A stretch of 64,000 nt of DNA from Vespa crabro (lineage: Eukaryota; Arthropoda; Insecta; Hymenoptera; Vespidae). Positions 26,157-38,880 of this stretch are shown here, piece by piece; position 1 is the first letter of the stretch; each line of letters starts with the position of its first letter. The stretch spans positions 4,197,763-4,261,762 of the forward strand of contig NC_060959.1 of the NCBI RefSeq assembly GCF_910589235.1, given 5' to 3'. A program made the position numbers and the translations under genes. The notes beneath the pieces are model-generated. The model did no database searches. It was not told the origin of the DNA and saw only the letters and a program-made list of their open reading frames with translations.

Positions 26157-26729
26157 ATAAATAGTATTGTCATTTCATGATGGAAAGTATTAATAAATCT
26201 ATATATCTATTATCTATTATTGTATTATTATTATTAACATTTGAAAATTTTATGAAAAAATAATATTGTTATCCCACGATACAAACACTTTAATAAATCT
26301 ACTTACTCATTTTTCTTTAGTTCATATATAATTATATATAATTGTATATCATTTTCAGATATGAATAAAATATGATCGTATGATATATATGTATATGATT
26401 TCTATCGATTTCACCTAACTCTTTCTTACATTATTATTTATATATTTACGTGTTCGTACGTGTACATGAAAGACATGTTCTTTTTAGACCATCGGCACGT
26501 TCGACTCACAATTTCATATCTTTGCGATAAAGAAATAAAGAAGAAAACAAACTCTATTTTCGAATAGTAAGTTTTTCAAAGTTACCGTTCAAAAAGATAG
26601 AACTCGTGACAATAACAATACATCTGATATAATAATTCGCAGGATCTAGGTATAAAACTTCTTCCTTCTCATATACATTTTTCTACGTGACAAAAATCCA
26701 ACACTATGCAAACATAGTATAATTTATGC

Positions 26730-26739
26730 AACAACATTT

Positions 26740-26774
<35 letters not shown>

Positions 26775-26835
26775 TTCTCTTTCTTTTCCTTTCTCTTTGT
26801 CTATCTTTATTTCTCATTCTTTCTCTCTTTCTCTC
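26730..26835. repeat. (CT)n imperfect microsatellite
   Basis: CT repeats with TTT interruptions grading into TTTCTCTTTC sequence. Confidence 0.9.
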
Positions 26836-27236
26836 AAAAAATTTTTCTAAAAAAAAGTATCTAAGCAACAAATGAATGAATGGAATGCAATTTTAAATAA
26901 AAAAGAAAAAGAAATCAAAATTGATAAATTTTTAACAATTTATATTTTTATTATTTTCTTTTTATAATTTTTTATTTTTTTTTATTTTATAAAGCAACAC
27001 AACATCATGCCAAATCAAATCTATATAGATTCAGGAAACATAGATCCCATTAGAAACAAAACATTTAGACGTTCCTTGTGTTAATTCCAATGAAACTTAC
27101 ATCGTTAGTATGAAACTTGCATTAAACGAACCATTAGGAAGATTGAAGGCACAATAGCGAGTCGAATATAGAGATAATTCGATAGAAATGTGCACTTGGC
27201 GCTAATCTCCAACGTAAATTAGAAAATTATAAAAGA

Positions 27237-27257
27237 TAGATAGATAGATAGATAGAG

Positions 27258-27293
<36 letters not shown>
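27237..27293. repeat. (GATA)n followed by (GA)n
   Basis: Four to five GATA units, then about 17 GA units. Another (GA)n lies at 27682-27710. Confidence 0.95.
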
Positions 27294-27295
<2 letters not shown>

Positions 27296-27677
27296 CGAAA
27301 CATTATTTGTAAGATTTATGATCCGATGACTTGAGGCAAAAAAAAAGACAACAAAAAAAAAGAAACTATTATATTCTATCCTTCAGGCAAATAGAAATGG
27401 AAATACCCAAACATGTGAATATGTTAAACTTAAATAATCTCGACGTTTTACACAAGTTAATAAGGGCATACTCTCCCTCGTGGAAACAACGATAATTATC
27501 ACAGACGTCATAATTGGTAGCAGTGCGACGTGGAAATCGTTTTTATCGTACCGACCATCGTACCGTAAGTTAATGTCTATTTAATCGAGGTACATCTAAA
27601 TAATCACCTTTAACAAACACGAATTATGTATGCAACACGCGTTATAAGATAATCGGGATTACAAAAGAAATTAAAAG

Positions 27678-27711
<34 letters not shown>

Positions 27712-28309
27712 CGATCATTCGATTAATCGAAAAAAATGTGTTCCATGTATCTTTATCTTAATGTGTAATATATAATTAAGTATATATAAGAGTTCGTCCA
27801 ATTAACAACACATACATACATACAAATATACGTATATACATACATACGTACACACACGCACACACACACACACATATAATCACTTATATATTTAAATTAT
27901 CTTTTAATTATTGAACTTATCGTCAATTATATATCCTCGAGTTAAAAAAAAAAAAAAAAAAAAATTACGGAGATATCGTTACTATAATAACAAATTAAGA
28001 TATCATCGATTTCATTATGCAAGTAACATTAATTTCAACAAAAAAGAAAAGAAGAAAAAAGAAAAAAAAACCCATAGCAATCAATATAAATCTTGGAATG
28101 TCATATAATTAGTCGTACTCTTCAGAAATAGCCTCATGATCTAATAAAGTTAATACCAAACTTATCAGCTCAGAATCAACATCTTAAATTCTAACTAGCA
28201 TGATAGTCTCGATTATACGAATTCTCGAAGTCGATGAAGAAGCATCATTTTAAACGACGATCATCATTCTCTATCGACTACGATTACGATAAAACGATTT
28301 AATATTGGA

Positions 28310-28314
28310 GAAAC

Positions 28315-28361
<47 letters not shown>

Positions 28362-28819
28362 CAAAGAGATAATGAGATAAAGAGAAAGAGGGAGAAAGAG
28401 AGAGAAATAGAAAAAGTGAAAAAACGTCACATCGTCGTCAGAATCACACAATCACACAAAATAGATACAACATTAACATCAATGTCAACAACAATAATAA
28501 CAAAGTTAACAACACACACATCGTGACACTGAAGAAAAGAGATATGACGTTTCCCTTTTCTTCTGATCGTCGGACACTTACCGAGAAGCACTATCGTTAT
28601 GTATACGAATTATTCTGAGGGAAAAATAAACATATGATTCCGTTGAATGATGATGTTCCGTAACTTGAAACATAAAATAAATAAACAGATTTCACGGAAA
28701 TTCAATGAAATTTAACAAAGAAATATATTAGATTAAAAGAAGTGAAGAAATTATGAAATAAAGAAATCGAATATAAATGATGTTTCTGAGACGAGAGAGA
28801 GAGAGAGAAAAAGAGAGAT

Positions 28820-28887
<68 letters not shown>

Positions 28888-28980
28888 AGTAGTAAAGATA
28901 AAGATAAAGAGAGACAAACAAAGATCAAGAGCAAGAGATCAAGACGGAAAGAAAAGGACAAGGATAAAAATAAAGAAAAA

Positions 28981-29038
<58 letters not shown>

Positions 29039-29142
29039 ATAGAAATGAAGATAAAGATAAATTATAAATAGAGAGTAAGTTAAAGATAAATTATAAAAAG
29101 ACATAAAGAGATAGAGATGATAAAAGAGACAGACAGACAGAC

Positions 29143-29205
<63 letters not shown>
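28310..29205. repeat. cluster of GA microsatellites in a purine-rich domain
   Basis: Separate pure GA arrays at about 28314-28360, 28793-28886, 28986-29034 and 29149-29202, joined by other purine-rich sequence (GATAAAGATAAAGA, GACAGACAGACAGACAGAGA). The plus strand of 28730-29205 is very largely A+G. Confidence 0.95.
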
Positions 29206-29274
29206 TAGAAAACGTACTCGAGAATGAAATTGCAGAAACAAGTAGAACAAAGTCCGGTTATTGTGGTAACACGA

Positions 29275-29560
29275 AATAACTCGAACGTATTAAACCCTCA
29301 CGGAGGGATCGTCGCGAGGTAACTGACGTTTCACCGATGTTCATAGTTGAACGGAAGCGCGCACCCTCTCGACCCACCACCACCTCTTCTCCTCTTTCAC
29401 CCAACTTCTCTACCTCTCAACCTCCCTCGTATCCGTACGAGTCTCCCCTCGATGTCGCCATCTAGCCACCCTCGTCGGCACCGTAACCACCCCGACGACG
29501 TAGATACTTCATCCTCTTGCGATATCTAGTGCGCGCGAGCGCGCACACACGTATCCATAT
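29275..29560. promoter_or_regulatory. CpG-containing island between GA and CT microsatellites
   Basis: GC-richer block with CCCTC-acg-GAGGG at about 29295-29307, several CGCG/GCGC steps (29356-29362 and 29530-29545) and CGCCATCTAGCCACC at 29456-29470. The latter resembles the reverse complement of the insect CTCF core (TAGATGGCG). A possible insulator/promoter element. No coding call. Confidence 0.3.
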
Positions 29561-29594
29561 ATACATACATACGAAGTATTGTAGTCAACTCTTT

Positions 29595-29599
<5 letters not shown>

Positions 29600-29652
<53 letters not shown>
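29600..29652. repeat. (CT)n microsatellite
   Basis: About 24 CT units on the opposite side of the 29.3-29.5 kb island from the GA cluster. Confidence 0.95.
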
Positions 29653-30933
29653 CCTGTCTGTCTTTCTATCTATCTCTTTACTCTCTAGCCGAATGTATAT
29701 CTCTGTCTTTCACTTTGTACACGTATTCTTGTTAGCATTAAACGTATATTGGCAAATGTTGTTAACTCGTAAGAGATTTTTTTCCTATTTATTTTGTCTA
29801 AATTCTTATTTACTTACTTTTTTCTTCTCCTTCTTTTTTTTCTTCTGTTTTTTCCCTTTTTTGTTTTTTTTCTTTGATTTTATTTAATTTCTCAAATTTA
29901 TTCCACATTAGAAATTAGCTCGTTTTTTGAAATATATATGTCAAATTAATTTCGTATCATTTTTCATTCGAAATATGTATCTATCATACGTGTTAATTAT
30001 TTGGCTATATCATTTATTAAGTTATCTTTTTTGTTTTTTCTTTTTTCTTTTTCTTTGTTATACATATCATCATTTGTTATACATGTCATCATTTTTTTCT
30101 AATTTATCTATTGGATTTTAATTGGTTTAATTATAAATATTCCGAATTATTTCGTTTCATTTTTATCAAAATAGTACACATCAATTACTTGACTCATATT
30201 TAATATATAACTTATGGTTAATTTCTTTTTTTTTTTATTTCTTAATTATTTTTTTGACTTATCCGTTTGATTATGACTAATTCGATAAAATATATCGAAT
30301 CTTTTTATTTTATTTTCGTCGATATACTCTTAAATTACTTGTATATATCTTCTCTTTTATATACTTTATTTCTGATTTGATTTTTTTTCTGTTTGTATCT
30401 TTATTTTTTTTTATTTTTTTATTCTATTATTATACTTTATGTATAGAATAGTTGAAAAAGGCATCTCATTTTTTTTCTTTTTTTTCTTAAGAATAACATT
30501 GCTTTCTCGCTATTTCTTTTTCTGGTATATTATTTCTGATCGTGTCGCCATTAAATAAAGTGTTCTCTTGTAAATTGAGATAGGAAAAATAAAAAAATCA
30601 AAACAAAAGGATAAAAAATTTTGATTACAAGTATTAAAAAGATAAAATTTATATGTTCGGCTCGAAATATTTGAAGTTTTCGGATTGTTACGCAGAATTC
30701 GTGAGGAGGAGGAAACAAAAAAGAAAAAAAAATGAATATTTTTCGCAAAGAGAAAATTTCGAATACTCCTCTACGAGAGTAGTAGGTACATACTTCAAAT
30801 TTTGTTTTTTTTTTTTTTCGAAATACTAAAAGATAAATATTCGAGTTGTTGAAACTTTATAAATAGATATATATACATATGTATATATATGTACAAAAAA
30901 AAAAACAAAAAAAAAGAACAAAAAAATAAATAA

Positions 30934-30985
<52 letters not shown>

Positions 30986-33600
30986 AAAGAAATACGATCG
31001 AAAAAAAAATATTAACACCGAGCTAATATTTAGCAATGTAAGAATTAATGTTTATCTTCTTTTTTTTTCACATAAACGTACGCATCTACAGATACATATA
31101 CATGTAGAGTATATATGTGTGTATGTGTGTATGTATATATACACACGAAAAAAAATTTTGAGAAATGTAAATAGCATCGACGACATTTAACTGTATTGCA
31201 ATACATTTTAACAAGTAAAAAATGAACAATAAAAATAATTAAAAAAAGAAAAATTAACTAAAAAATAATAATTAACCATAAAATTAACTAAAAATTAATA
31301 ATTAACTATTGTTTATTTTTCATTACTATAAATGACAAATTTACACACAAACACATACACATATGCTAATGATGGAATAAATTATTGGATATAAGATAAA
31401 AAATTATAATTCTCTTTGATATAAGTACAAGATTTTTTCTTTTACAAATAATCGAAACGTACCGTTCTCGAGACGAGAATTTCGAATAATTGAAAGAAAG
31501 AAAGGAAGAAAAAAAAAGAGAAAGATAGAGAAAGAGATTTTCGCGAATGAAAGGATACCGTTGTTCGTGTGCAGAAAGGTAAGAGGAAAATGGGAGAATG
31601 GTCGATGCCGCAAGGTCGTACGATATCGACGGCCTATCCGAGTTTCTATGTATGTACTATATATACATATGTATATAGGGTGTCTCGAGTCAATTTAACG
31701 CTTCATTTTCTTTCATCGACTCGTTTGCTTTCAAACGTTTCTGCGACTGGTTGTATGTTAAATGTTAAGTCCATTGTCCGTAGTTATGGTACGTTGGGTA
31801 TGCATGGAAAACTTGAAAAGAAAAAAAAAAAAGAAAAACAAAAAAAAGGAAACTTGTGAATTTAATCATCTAACCTGTGATATAACAATCGTCGTGTATA
31901 TATGTATATATGTGTGTGTAATACGTAATTACATATGTATATGCACAGTCTATAATGTAGAACTTATGTTATATGTGATTAAAATAAATTTTCCGACGTT
32001 ATTCTGTAACTCTGATATTTTTGTGTTTACCTTGAAATTTAATAAGATGTAATGGATATTAGAAATAATTAAAAAGATATTCGATAATATTAGATAATAT
32101 TAGGAAAATGTTAAAATAATACTTTACATTAAAATGACAAAAGAATAAATCGTTATATATTTGTATATAATATAATTATACGAAAATTATGCATTGAAAC
32201 ATCGTTTAATATTTAAAATCTGTTTCTATATTGATATTAATCTATTGATATTAACAAAATGATGCGTTAATCAATAATACAAATTAATTAACCTAAAATT
32301 AATTATTTTAATCGGACATTTTCTCAAAACATTATGAGAAATTTATCTATAATATTAAATAAATATAACATACAATTTTATAAATGCCTTTTTTTCTTTT
32401 GTTCTGCTTTTATCTAACATAGAGTATATGAGATATACTTAGATACGGAACAAACATTTTATAACCAACTATTTTTTTGTATATCAAATATTTTTAAGTT
32501 ATTAATTGTCTTTCATTAATCAATAATCATTATTACAACAACAAAACCGAAAAAAAATAAAATGGCCAATTATTTATATTTTATAATTTAAATTACCAAT
32601 TGGAATAAATACTTCTCATTTTTATATCGATTATTGTAATACATACAAAATGCAAAATATTTCCTCATTATAATCATCAATTTATTAATATATACATATC
32701 TACGTGTCTGAATAATTGTTGGTAGTTTTGTTCTTGAATAAAGAAAAAATAGTTTATTAATAAAATAAAAGAAAAGAAATAAATAAATACATAATATTTA
32801 TCATTTATTATACAAACTCCCTGAAAATATTCTGTTCAACAAAAACTGAAGATTCCATGAAACGTAAAAGCACCCTACCGAATTGATTAGCTCGTTCGAA
32901 GAAAAGCAAAAAGATATTACGACCAAAAGTAGTCTTTTGCTACTCGAAGGGACGAGCTTCGTTCGACTATAATCTCGTAAATTTTGTCCGCAGGTATGGA
33001 TGAGTGAGTTGGATAGGGTAAGAGGTAAAGGAATGATAAGACAAAGAGGAATGGGAGCAAGACAGAGGACAAGCAAAGTCTCTGTTTCAACTTCCTTGAT
33101 TTGCGATAAAACTTCGAAATGAGTCCACCTAAGAGGACCGTACTAAAATTCGACCGGACATATTCTTAAGATATCACATATGTGTAAAATTATAGATAAG
33201 AACTCGGCCAAGCAGGGACTTCTACTGCAAATAAAAAAGAAAGAAAGAAAGAAAGAAAGGAAATATTGGTATTATATCTTTTACCGTTATAGAAACCAAA
33301 ATACGAGAGTAGTACCGAAAATAACACGATATTTTTACCGATATTTACAAATAATTATTTTTGATTTTTCTATTTTATTTTTTTACAATTTTCAAGATAT
33401 TTATAAGGACATTACGACATTGTGTTAACAAATTTATAACGAAACCAATATAGTGTCGAAATCATTGTAATACCAAATATATTAATCAAAATAATTACCA
33501 GTATTTTTTTGATAATATGTATAGTGTGATATCGCGTATAAAAAATAATACGATGTTCGCAATTGTCGAAACGTTATAATTCCTTTCTACGTCCATTATT
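29653..33600. other. gene-free, T-rich to AT-rich
   Basis: 29760-30560 is strongly T-rich on the plus strand. 32860-33150 is moderate-GC unique sequence with a minus-strand 91-codon frame (32801-33076) of unknown merit. Otherwise AT repeats (30938-30977) and A-rich tracts. Confidence 0.5.
31560..31830. other. moderate-GC unique block, function unknown
   Basis: A patch of non-repetitive sequence with a short plus-strand open frame (31569-31859) that ends in a poly-lysine run. GGTCGATGCCGCAAGGTCGT near 31600 and TATCGACGGCC near 31623 stand out from the background. No homology is recognised. It could be a regulatory element. Confidence 0.2.
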
Positions 33601-33726
33601 AATATATAATTTGTTAGTTGATTAAGTATACTTGTAATATTCGATCGAAACCAAGGACTCAAATGTTTTATGATAAAGCTACCATTACAATAACCTACGT
33701 TTTACGACATACATTTTTTTACAAAT

Positions 33727-34140
33727 TCAATGAATTAAATTTATTCTTGGAACCGTTGGAAAAATTTTCTCATTCTTATGATCAAAAAATTCTGTGGTTT
33801 CGTCTAATCCCTCGAGCAATAACGCATTGTCGTGAAACATTTCATCACGACGAAACCTATCTTTGCAAATGTCACTAAGGGGTGGTTCTTCATTTTCAAT
33901 CTGTCCTAAAGACGGTCTAAAGAGAATCATTTTAAAATTCTCGAATAAAGGAAAAATGATTTTTCCAGAATTATATTCGCCAGCTAAAATTGCTTTAGCA
34001 GTATTATCAATATAAGTTAATGTCATAAGTTAATGAAAGATCATTCTCGTCTTCAAAATATGTATCTACTAATCCCATTAAGATATAATTTATCGGATAT
34101 ACAATAAATGATATATCAATAATTAGAATTAACAAAAATC
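33727..34140 (-). pseudogene. possible decayed coding exon, frameshifted by a 13 bp duplication
   Basis: Reading leftwards, an intron-like TTATATTTAG lies just before 34140, then an open hydrophobic frame (LLILIIDISFIVYPINYILM, then VDTYFEDENDLSLTY). A second frame of about 99 codons follows (TLTYIDNTAKAILAGEYNSG ... PSLGQIENEEPPLSDICKDR) and stops at 33727. The two frames meet at a direct repeat of CATTAACTTAT separated by 2 bases, i.e. a 13 bp duplication that shifts the frame. Composition is less repetitive and more codon-like than the surroundings. I do not recognise the family. The hydrophobic first part could be a membrane-receptor fragment, but that is speculation. It may also be chance, because the local DNA is AT-rich. 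Confidence 0.3.
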
Positions 34141-34149
34141 TAAATATAA

Positions 34150-35731
34150 GTTGATTTTTATTAAATATATTTTTATTGTTTTAAGTTATTCAAAAAGAAA
34201 AATATATTTCGATCTTACATAACTAACTATGTTTGTAATAAAAAAATATCCCGAAATAAATACCGATATTTTTGGATTTTCGGTAATAACACTTGGTAAA
34301 ATATTAAGTCCTTCCAACAAAGAACAAATTAATAGCATGATTAATAACAAATTAAAAAAAGGCATTAGATAATATGTGTATGTGTGTATGTGTGTATAAA
34401 TATATATATTCTCTTGAATTAAACGTCTATATCTTATAACAAACGATTTGTATCAATGCATTTACTTCTGTAGAAAATTCATTATACAAAAGTATGTTAA
34501 TAAACATAAATAAATGAACTCTTTATAAACACAATATTTCTCATATACAAAAATAATTGTAATACGTAATAAAACAAACAAAACTTTTATCGATAGAAAG
34601 ATATAATGCAAGAAGAAAACGTTGACACCTTCGAATATTATGAAGAAAGATTGAATTTTATGACGGAAGAAAACATGAAATAAGATTTAGAAAAAAAAAA
34701 GGAATACAAATACGTATACGTGTTACATAACTTATATTTAAATTAATATTTTAACAGAGGGAAAAAGCCTGATAACGAAACGTTGGACGGAAGAAAGGTA
34801 AAGATAAAAGTGACGATTAGAAACTAACATGGGTGTATGGAAGATAGAAAAAAAGAAAAAAAAAATTACAAGTATTATAATCGACACTGTGGTAACCAGA
34901 TGGGGAGAAGAGATAAAAACCTGGATTAAACGTGCATATGTAAGTAAACAAGTGTTAATATATGTAGCTAGTGTCACTTACAAACGTGAGCGAATGGCCA
35001 CGAAACGGTCATGTAAAGATAGAATGAGCGTGCCTTATCTCTTGATTTTTCGTGTCATCCTTTCCCACTTTTACCTTTTAAACATCTAATTAGAAAAGAC
35101 AAAGAGTGATAGAGATAGAGAGAGAGAAAAAGAGAGAAAAAGCTGATGAGAAAAACTAATCTAAGGGCTTCGAAAAGTTCGAAGTATGTCGTTTGTCGCG
35201 ATTTCATGATAGAATCGATCAAGGATTATAACTGCAAAAGAAACATCGTAAAAAATCTGATAGAATTATTATATATTGTCATTTAATCCTTCGTAATGTC
35301 ATGTAATATTCAAATCACATTTTGTTCCCTTTGGTGAGATAAATGATTGAAAAAATTGATTAAGATACTCCAATCAGGTGGATGCACCTGTGTTTCTATT
35401 GTATTCACACACTCGTAAATTCGTTGCACGTCTTTCGCACACATACGGCGAATGCATACTTCTGCTTCAATATTCACGGAACGTACGATCGTACCAGATA
35501 AGAATTTTCTTATTTATCCAAAACTCGTTGATGACGTTACTTCACATGTGCGACACATATTGAAAACCTGCTGAATAAACCTAACATCGACATAGATTTC
35601 GAGAATCGAAGAGATTATTTTGAATAACTACAAACAGGGTTTAAGCAAAAAATTTAGAAAAAATTCAATTTGTTAAATACTCATTTAATATTAGTTTTAT
35701 CTATGTTGCAATAATAATTACTTAAAAAAGA

Positions 35732-35799
<68 letters not shown>

Positions 35800-36780
35800 T
35801 TAGGTCATTTCCACAATTGGTTAATTTTTTCAAAAAAAAACAAAATCATTTGAATTTATTAGATCGTTCGTTTCGTATATTAATCAACTCTACTACTTTA
35901 ATCCGTCTAATAATAATAATAATAAAATTTTCTTTCATATAATCTCTCGAAGGAAACTTTCATTTTTCCAGGATGAGACATATCGTTAAAAATATAAGTA
36001 CTCATTGTCAACGAGCCTCGAATGTCATGAATACTAGGTATCGTTTGACGTCTCCTGAATCTAGTCCGAATATCGATCGGTCCTTAAAGTGAACCATTCG
36101 ACGATAAGACCGAAGGAACGATCAACTGGTCGTAATAGTCTTTCTCTTATAATCCATTTTAATCGAAAGTATCGTACGATACCAGCTGATCGGATCTATA
36201 ACTTCATTTTCTTAAACTCACTTATCATCCCTTTTCTCTTTATCAATAAGTTTCTTTTTAATCGATTTTCTATAACCTATTGCAATAAATATATACAAAA
36301 TCGATTGTTTATCCGGAAAAAAATAAAACAAATAAAAATCAAAAACAATTTCAGTCACGATCTGATAATTTTTTACTGTACAAATAATAAGTTCATTTTA
36401 TTGTATTAATAAAAATCGTTGATTTATAAAATTATCGATGTCTTCAATAGTTCTTCACTTTTTCTTCTTACTACGATTTTTTATACATAAATAATAAAGA
36501 AAAAAAAACCTAACTCATATTTTAACTTAATCCTCTATGAACATATATTTGTGTGTGTGTGTGTATATATATATTCATATATGAATTTTGGAAATTTTAT
36601 TTTATTATTTCGTCACAAAATTATTAGAATTAATTTATATTAATATCGAATTAATTAAGTTTAAATATTAAACGTTGATTAAATTCTTTCTAGATATATA
36701 TTATACATATTATAATGTAATAACACTTATTATGTAATATTAGTTAAAGTATAAATTATAGATATTACATTATAATTATA
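34150..36780. other. gene-free, with a few unique patches
   Basis: 35360-35560 and 36000-36200 are less AT-rich and non-repetitive. The first contains CAGGTG-gatg-CACCTG at 35375-35390. No exon supported. Confidence 0.5.
35741..35800. repeat. (AT)n microsatellite
   Basis: About 30 AT units with one early CATATAT interruption. Confidence 0.95.
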
Positions 36781-36784
36781 TCTA

Positions 36785-36916
36785 TTAGGAGGATCGCAAA
36801 GTAATGTCGCTTTCTTAAATTAAATTCAAACGAATAAATTTTTAACAAGTTTTTATTTTTAATCACAATCAAATATCGACATGAGCAGAAACGACATTAC
36901 TTTCCGGTCCCTTTAA
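36785..36916. mobile_element. 132 bp mariner-like MITE
   Basis: Flanked by TA on both sides (36783-36784, 36917-36918). The two ends are inverted repeats of about 28 bp with core GGAYCGSAAAGTAATGTCG (left AAAGTAATGTCGC, right read in reverse AAAGTAATGTCGTTT). The right arm, read in reverse, continues with CTGCTCATGTCGATATTTGA, matching the left part of the 7172-7289 copy. Non-autonomous; no transposase. Confidence 0.8.
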
Positions 36917-37416
36917 TATTATATACTATTAGTTATAGTATGAGTTAAACTTATTATAGTATAATTATAACAATATATGTCATTTAGAAGAACTATAAGT
37001 TTAATATTATATAACGTCTATTTAAAACCAAGGAAAAATAAGGTCGGGTTTAAAAAAAGGTTTAACATGATCGTTAACTTATAGAGACGATCATTTTTCT
37101 CTTTCTTAACTATTTTCGCATCTTCATATATTATAAGAAACAGAACTGTAATTTATTGTAACATAACCGATAGAAAAATCGATATAGTTCGTTTGACTTT
37201 CAAGCAGCCAGTAGAATATTCTATGCATCTATGTCAACGTACGGCCTTCCTACAGAGAATGCACAGCATAGATAAATCAGAGAATACAGACAGGATCTCT
37301 TTCTATGAGCAGACAACTCGGCTACGAACAAGCAACGTATAGATAAGTTAACAAAGCAAATTTTGTGGTCGATTTTCCTATAGTAAGGATCGATACCAAA
37401 TTCGTAATTTTTTCTT

Positions 37417-37563
37417 TCTCCCTCCCTACCTCTCTCTATTCCTCTTTATCTTTCTCTCTCTCTCCCTCCCCCCCTCTCTCTCTCTGTCCCTCTCTTTCAC
37501 TCTCTCTCTCTCTCTCTCTCTCTGTCTATGTCTTTTTTTCTCCCTCTCTTTCTCTCCCTCCAT
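37417..37563. repeat. (CT)n imperfect microsatellite
   Basis: About 145 bp of pyrimidine-only or nearly pyrimidine-only sequence, with pure CT at 37502-37523. Confidence 0.95.
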
Positions 37564-38153
37564 CTGTCATTGTTATTCTTAAAGATCATTCAATACAGAC
37601 AAAGTAAATTTTCATTGAATGATACCAATGAATATGGGAATTGTTCTTCGATCGTTCTAAATACTAATATTTTTCTAATACTTCATTTTATCTAGTAAAA
37701 GAGTCACAAAATGACATGATCATTTTGATTAGTTATAAATGTTTTTATAAAGATATCTACTTACAATTTCATCTAATGTTCTTTTTAAGACATTATGACA
37801 TATGATATATGTTATATATGTTCATATTATCAGGAAAGGAAAAAAGAAATTTATTAAAGTTTATAAATTATGATAGAATACAGAGGAGAAAAACAGGTGT
37901 ATTATAAAGAATAATTATAATAAATATACACATACACATATCTAATAAAAGAAAAATATAATATATAAAAAATAATAAAATTTATTAAATTATTCTTTGA
38001 TATATAACATTTTTATATATTTAATATATGGAATTATATTATTAAAAAATTATTATTAAAATTAATATTTTAATTATTTAAATTTAAATTCTCTTTATAA
38101 ATATATAAATTCTTGTTTCCTCTCCTTCTGTAGTTTTTTTTTTCTAATCGTAA

Positions 38154-38157
<4 letters not shown>

Positions 38158-38241
<84 letters not shown>
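38158..38241. repeat. (AT)n microsatellite
   Basis: About 30 AT units, a single CATA interruption, then about 10 more. Further AT arrays occur at 38633-38725 and 38838-38877, the latter inside a TATAGTATAATATA...TATTATACTATA palindrome (about 38826-38885). Confidence 0.95.
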
Positions 38242-38625
38242 CCTTCGGTCTCTGTTGACAAATCTAATCTATCATGGTAATCTAATACCAAAGTATACAA
38301 TGACTCACTATAAAGTATATAATAGTAATTATACTTACATAAACGAAATAAAATCTAAATTAAATCACACGTCAATGAAATTAAAACCGAGATAAATTGT
38401 GGATAATTATAATATTAATGTTTTTCTCTAAATTCAAACTATTATACATAACTACATATTCATTTTCTAATATCTATAATAATTGTCTTTAATATTCTAT
38501 GAATTTCAAATATTTTCATCGATAACAATTATCTTTTATGAAATATAACATGTGAATTTGGTTTGTAAATATGATCTGGTTGATAACTATGAGTATTTTT
38601 TCAAATATTTATTTTAAGAATATGT

Positions 38626-38695
<70 letters not shown>

Positions 38696-38832
38696 TTAAT
38701 ACTTACATATATATATATATATATGATAGATATTTGTACTTTCACCGATAAAAACGAAGTAATTCTTTTATCAGATAAAAAGTGTAGGTAAAAGTGATGA
38801 CACAAAACGAAAATGAAATATATAAAGTATAG

Positions 38833-38880
<48 letters not shown>

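Larger units (their letters stand above)
24960..28300. other. gene-free, AT-rich
   Basis: Unique-looking patches at 25200-25560 (GAATCGAATCGAATCGAATC near 25311) and 27430-27650 (moderate GC, GGTAGCAGTGCGACGTGG) lie between microsatellites. No coding evidence. Confidence 0.5.

Noticed and set aside
28702..28961. Ser-Leu repeat frames on the minus strand
   Set aside because: Translation of the GA microsatellite.
32801..33076. 91-codon minus-strand frame
   Set aside because: Looks less repetitive than its neighbours but has no homology I recognise and no splice or promoter support.
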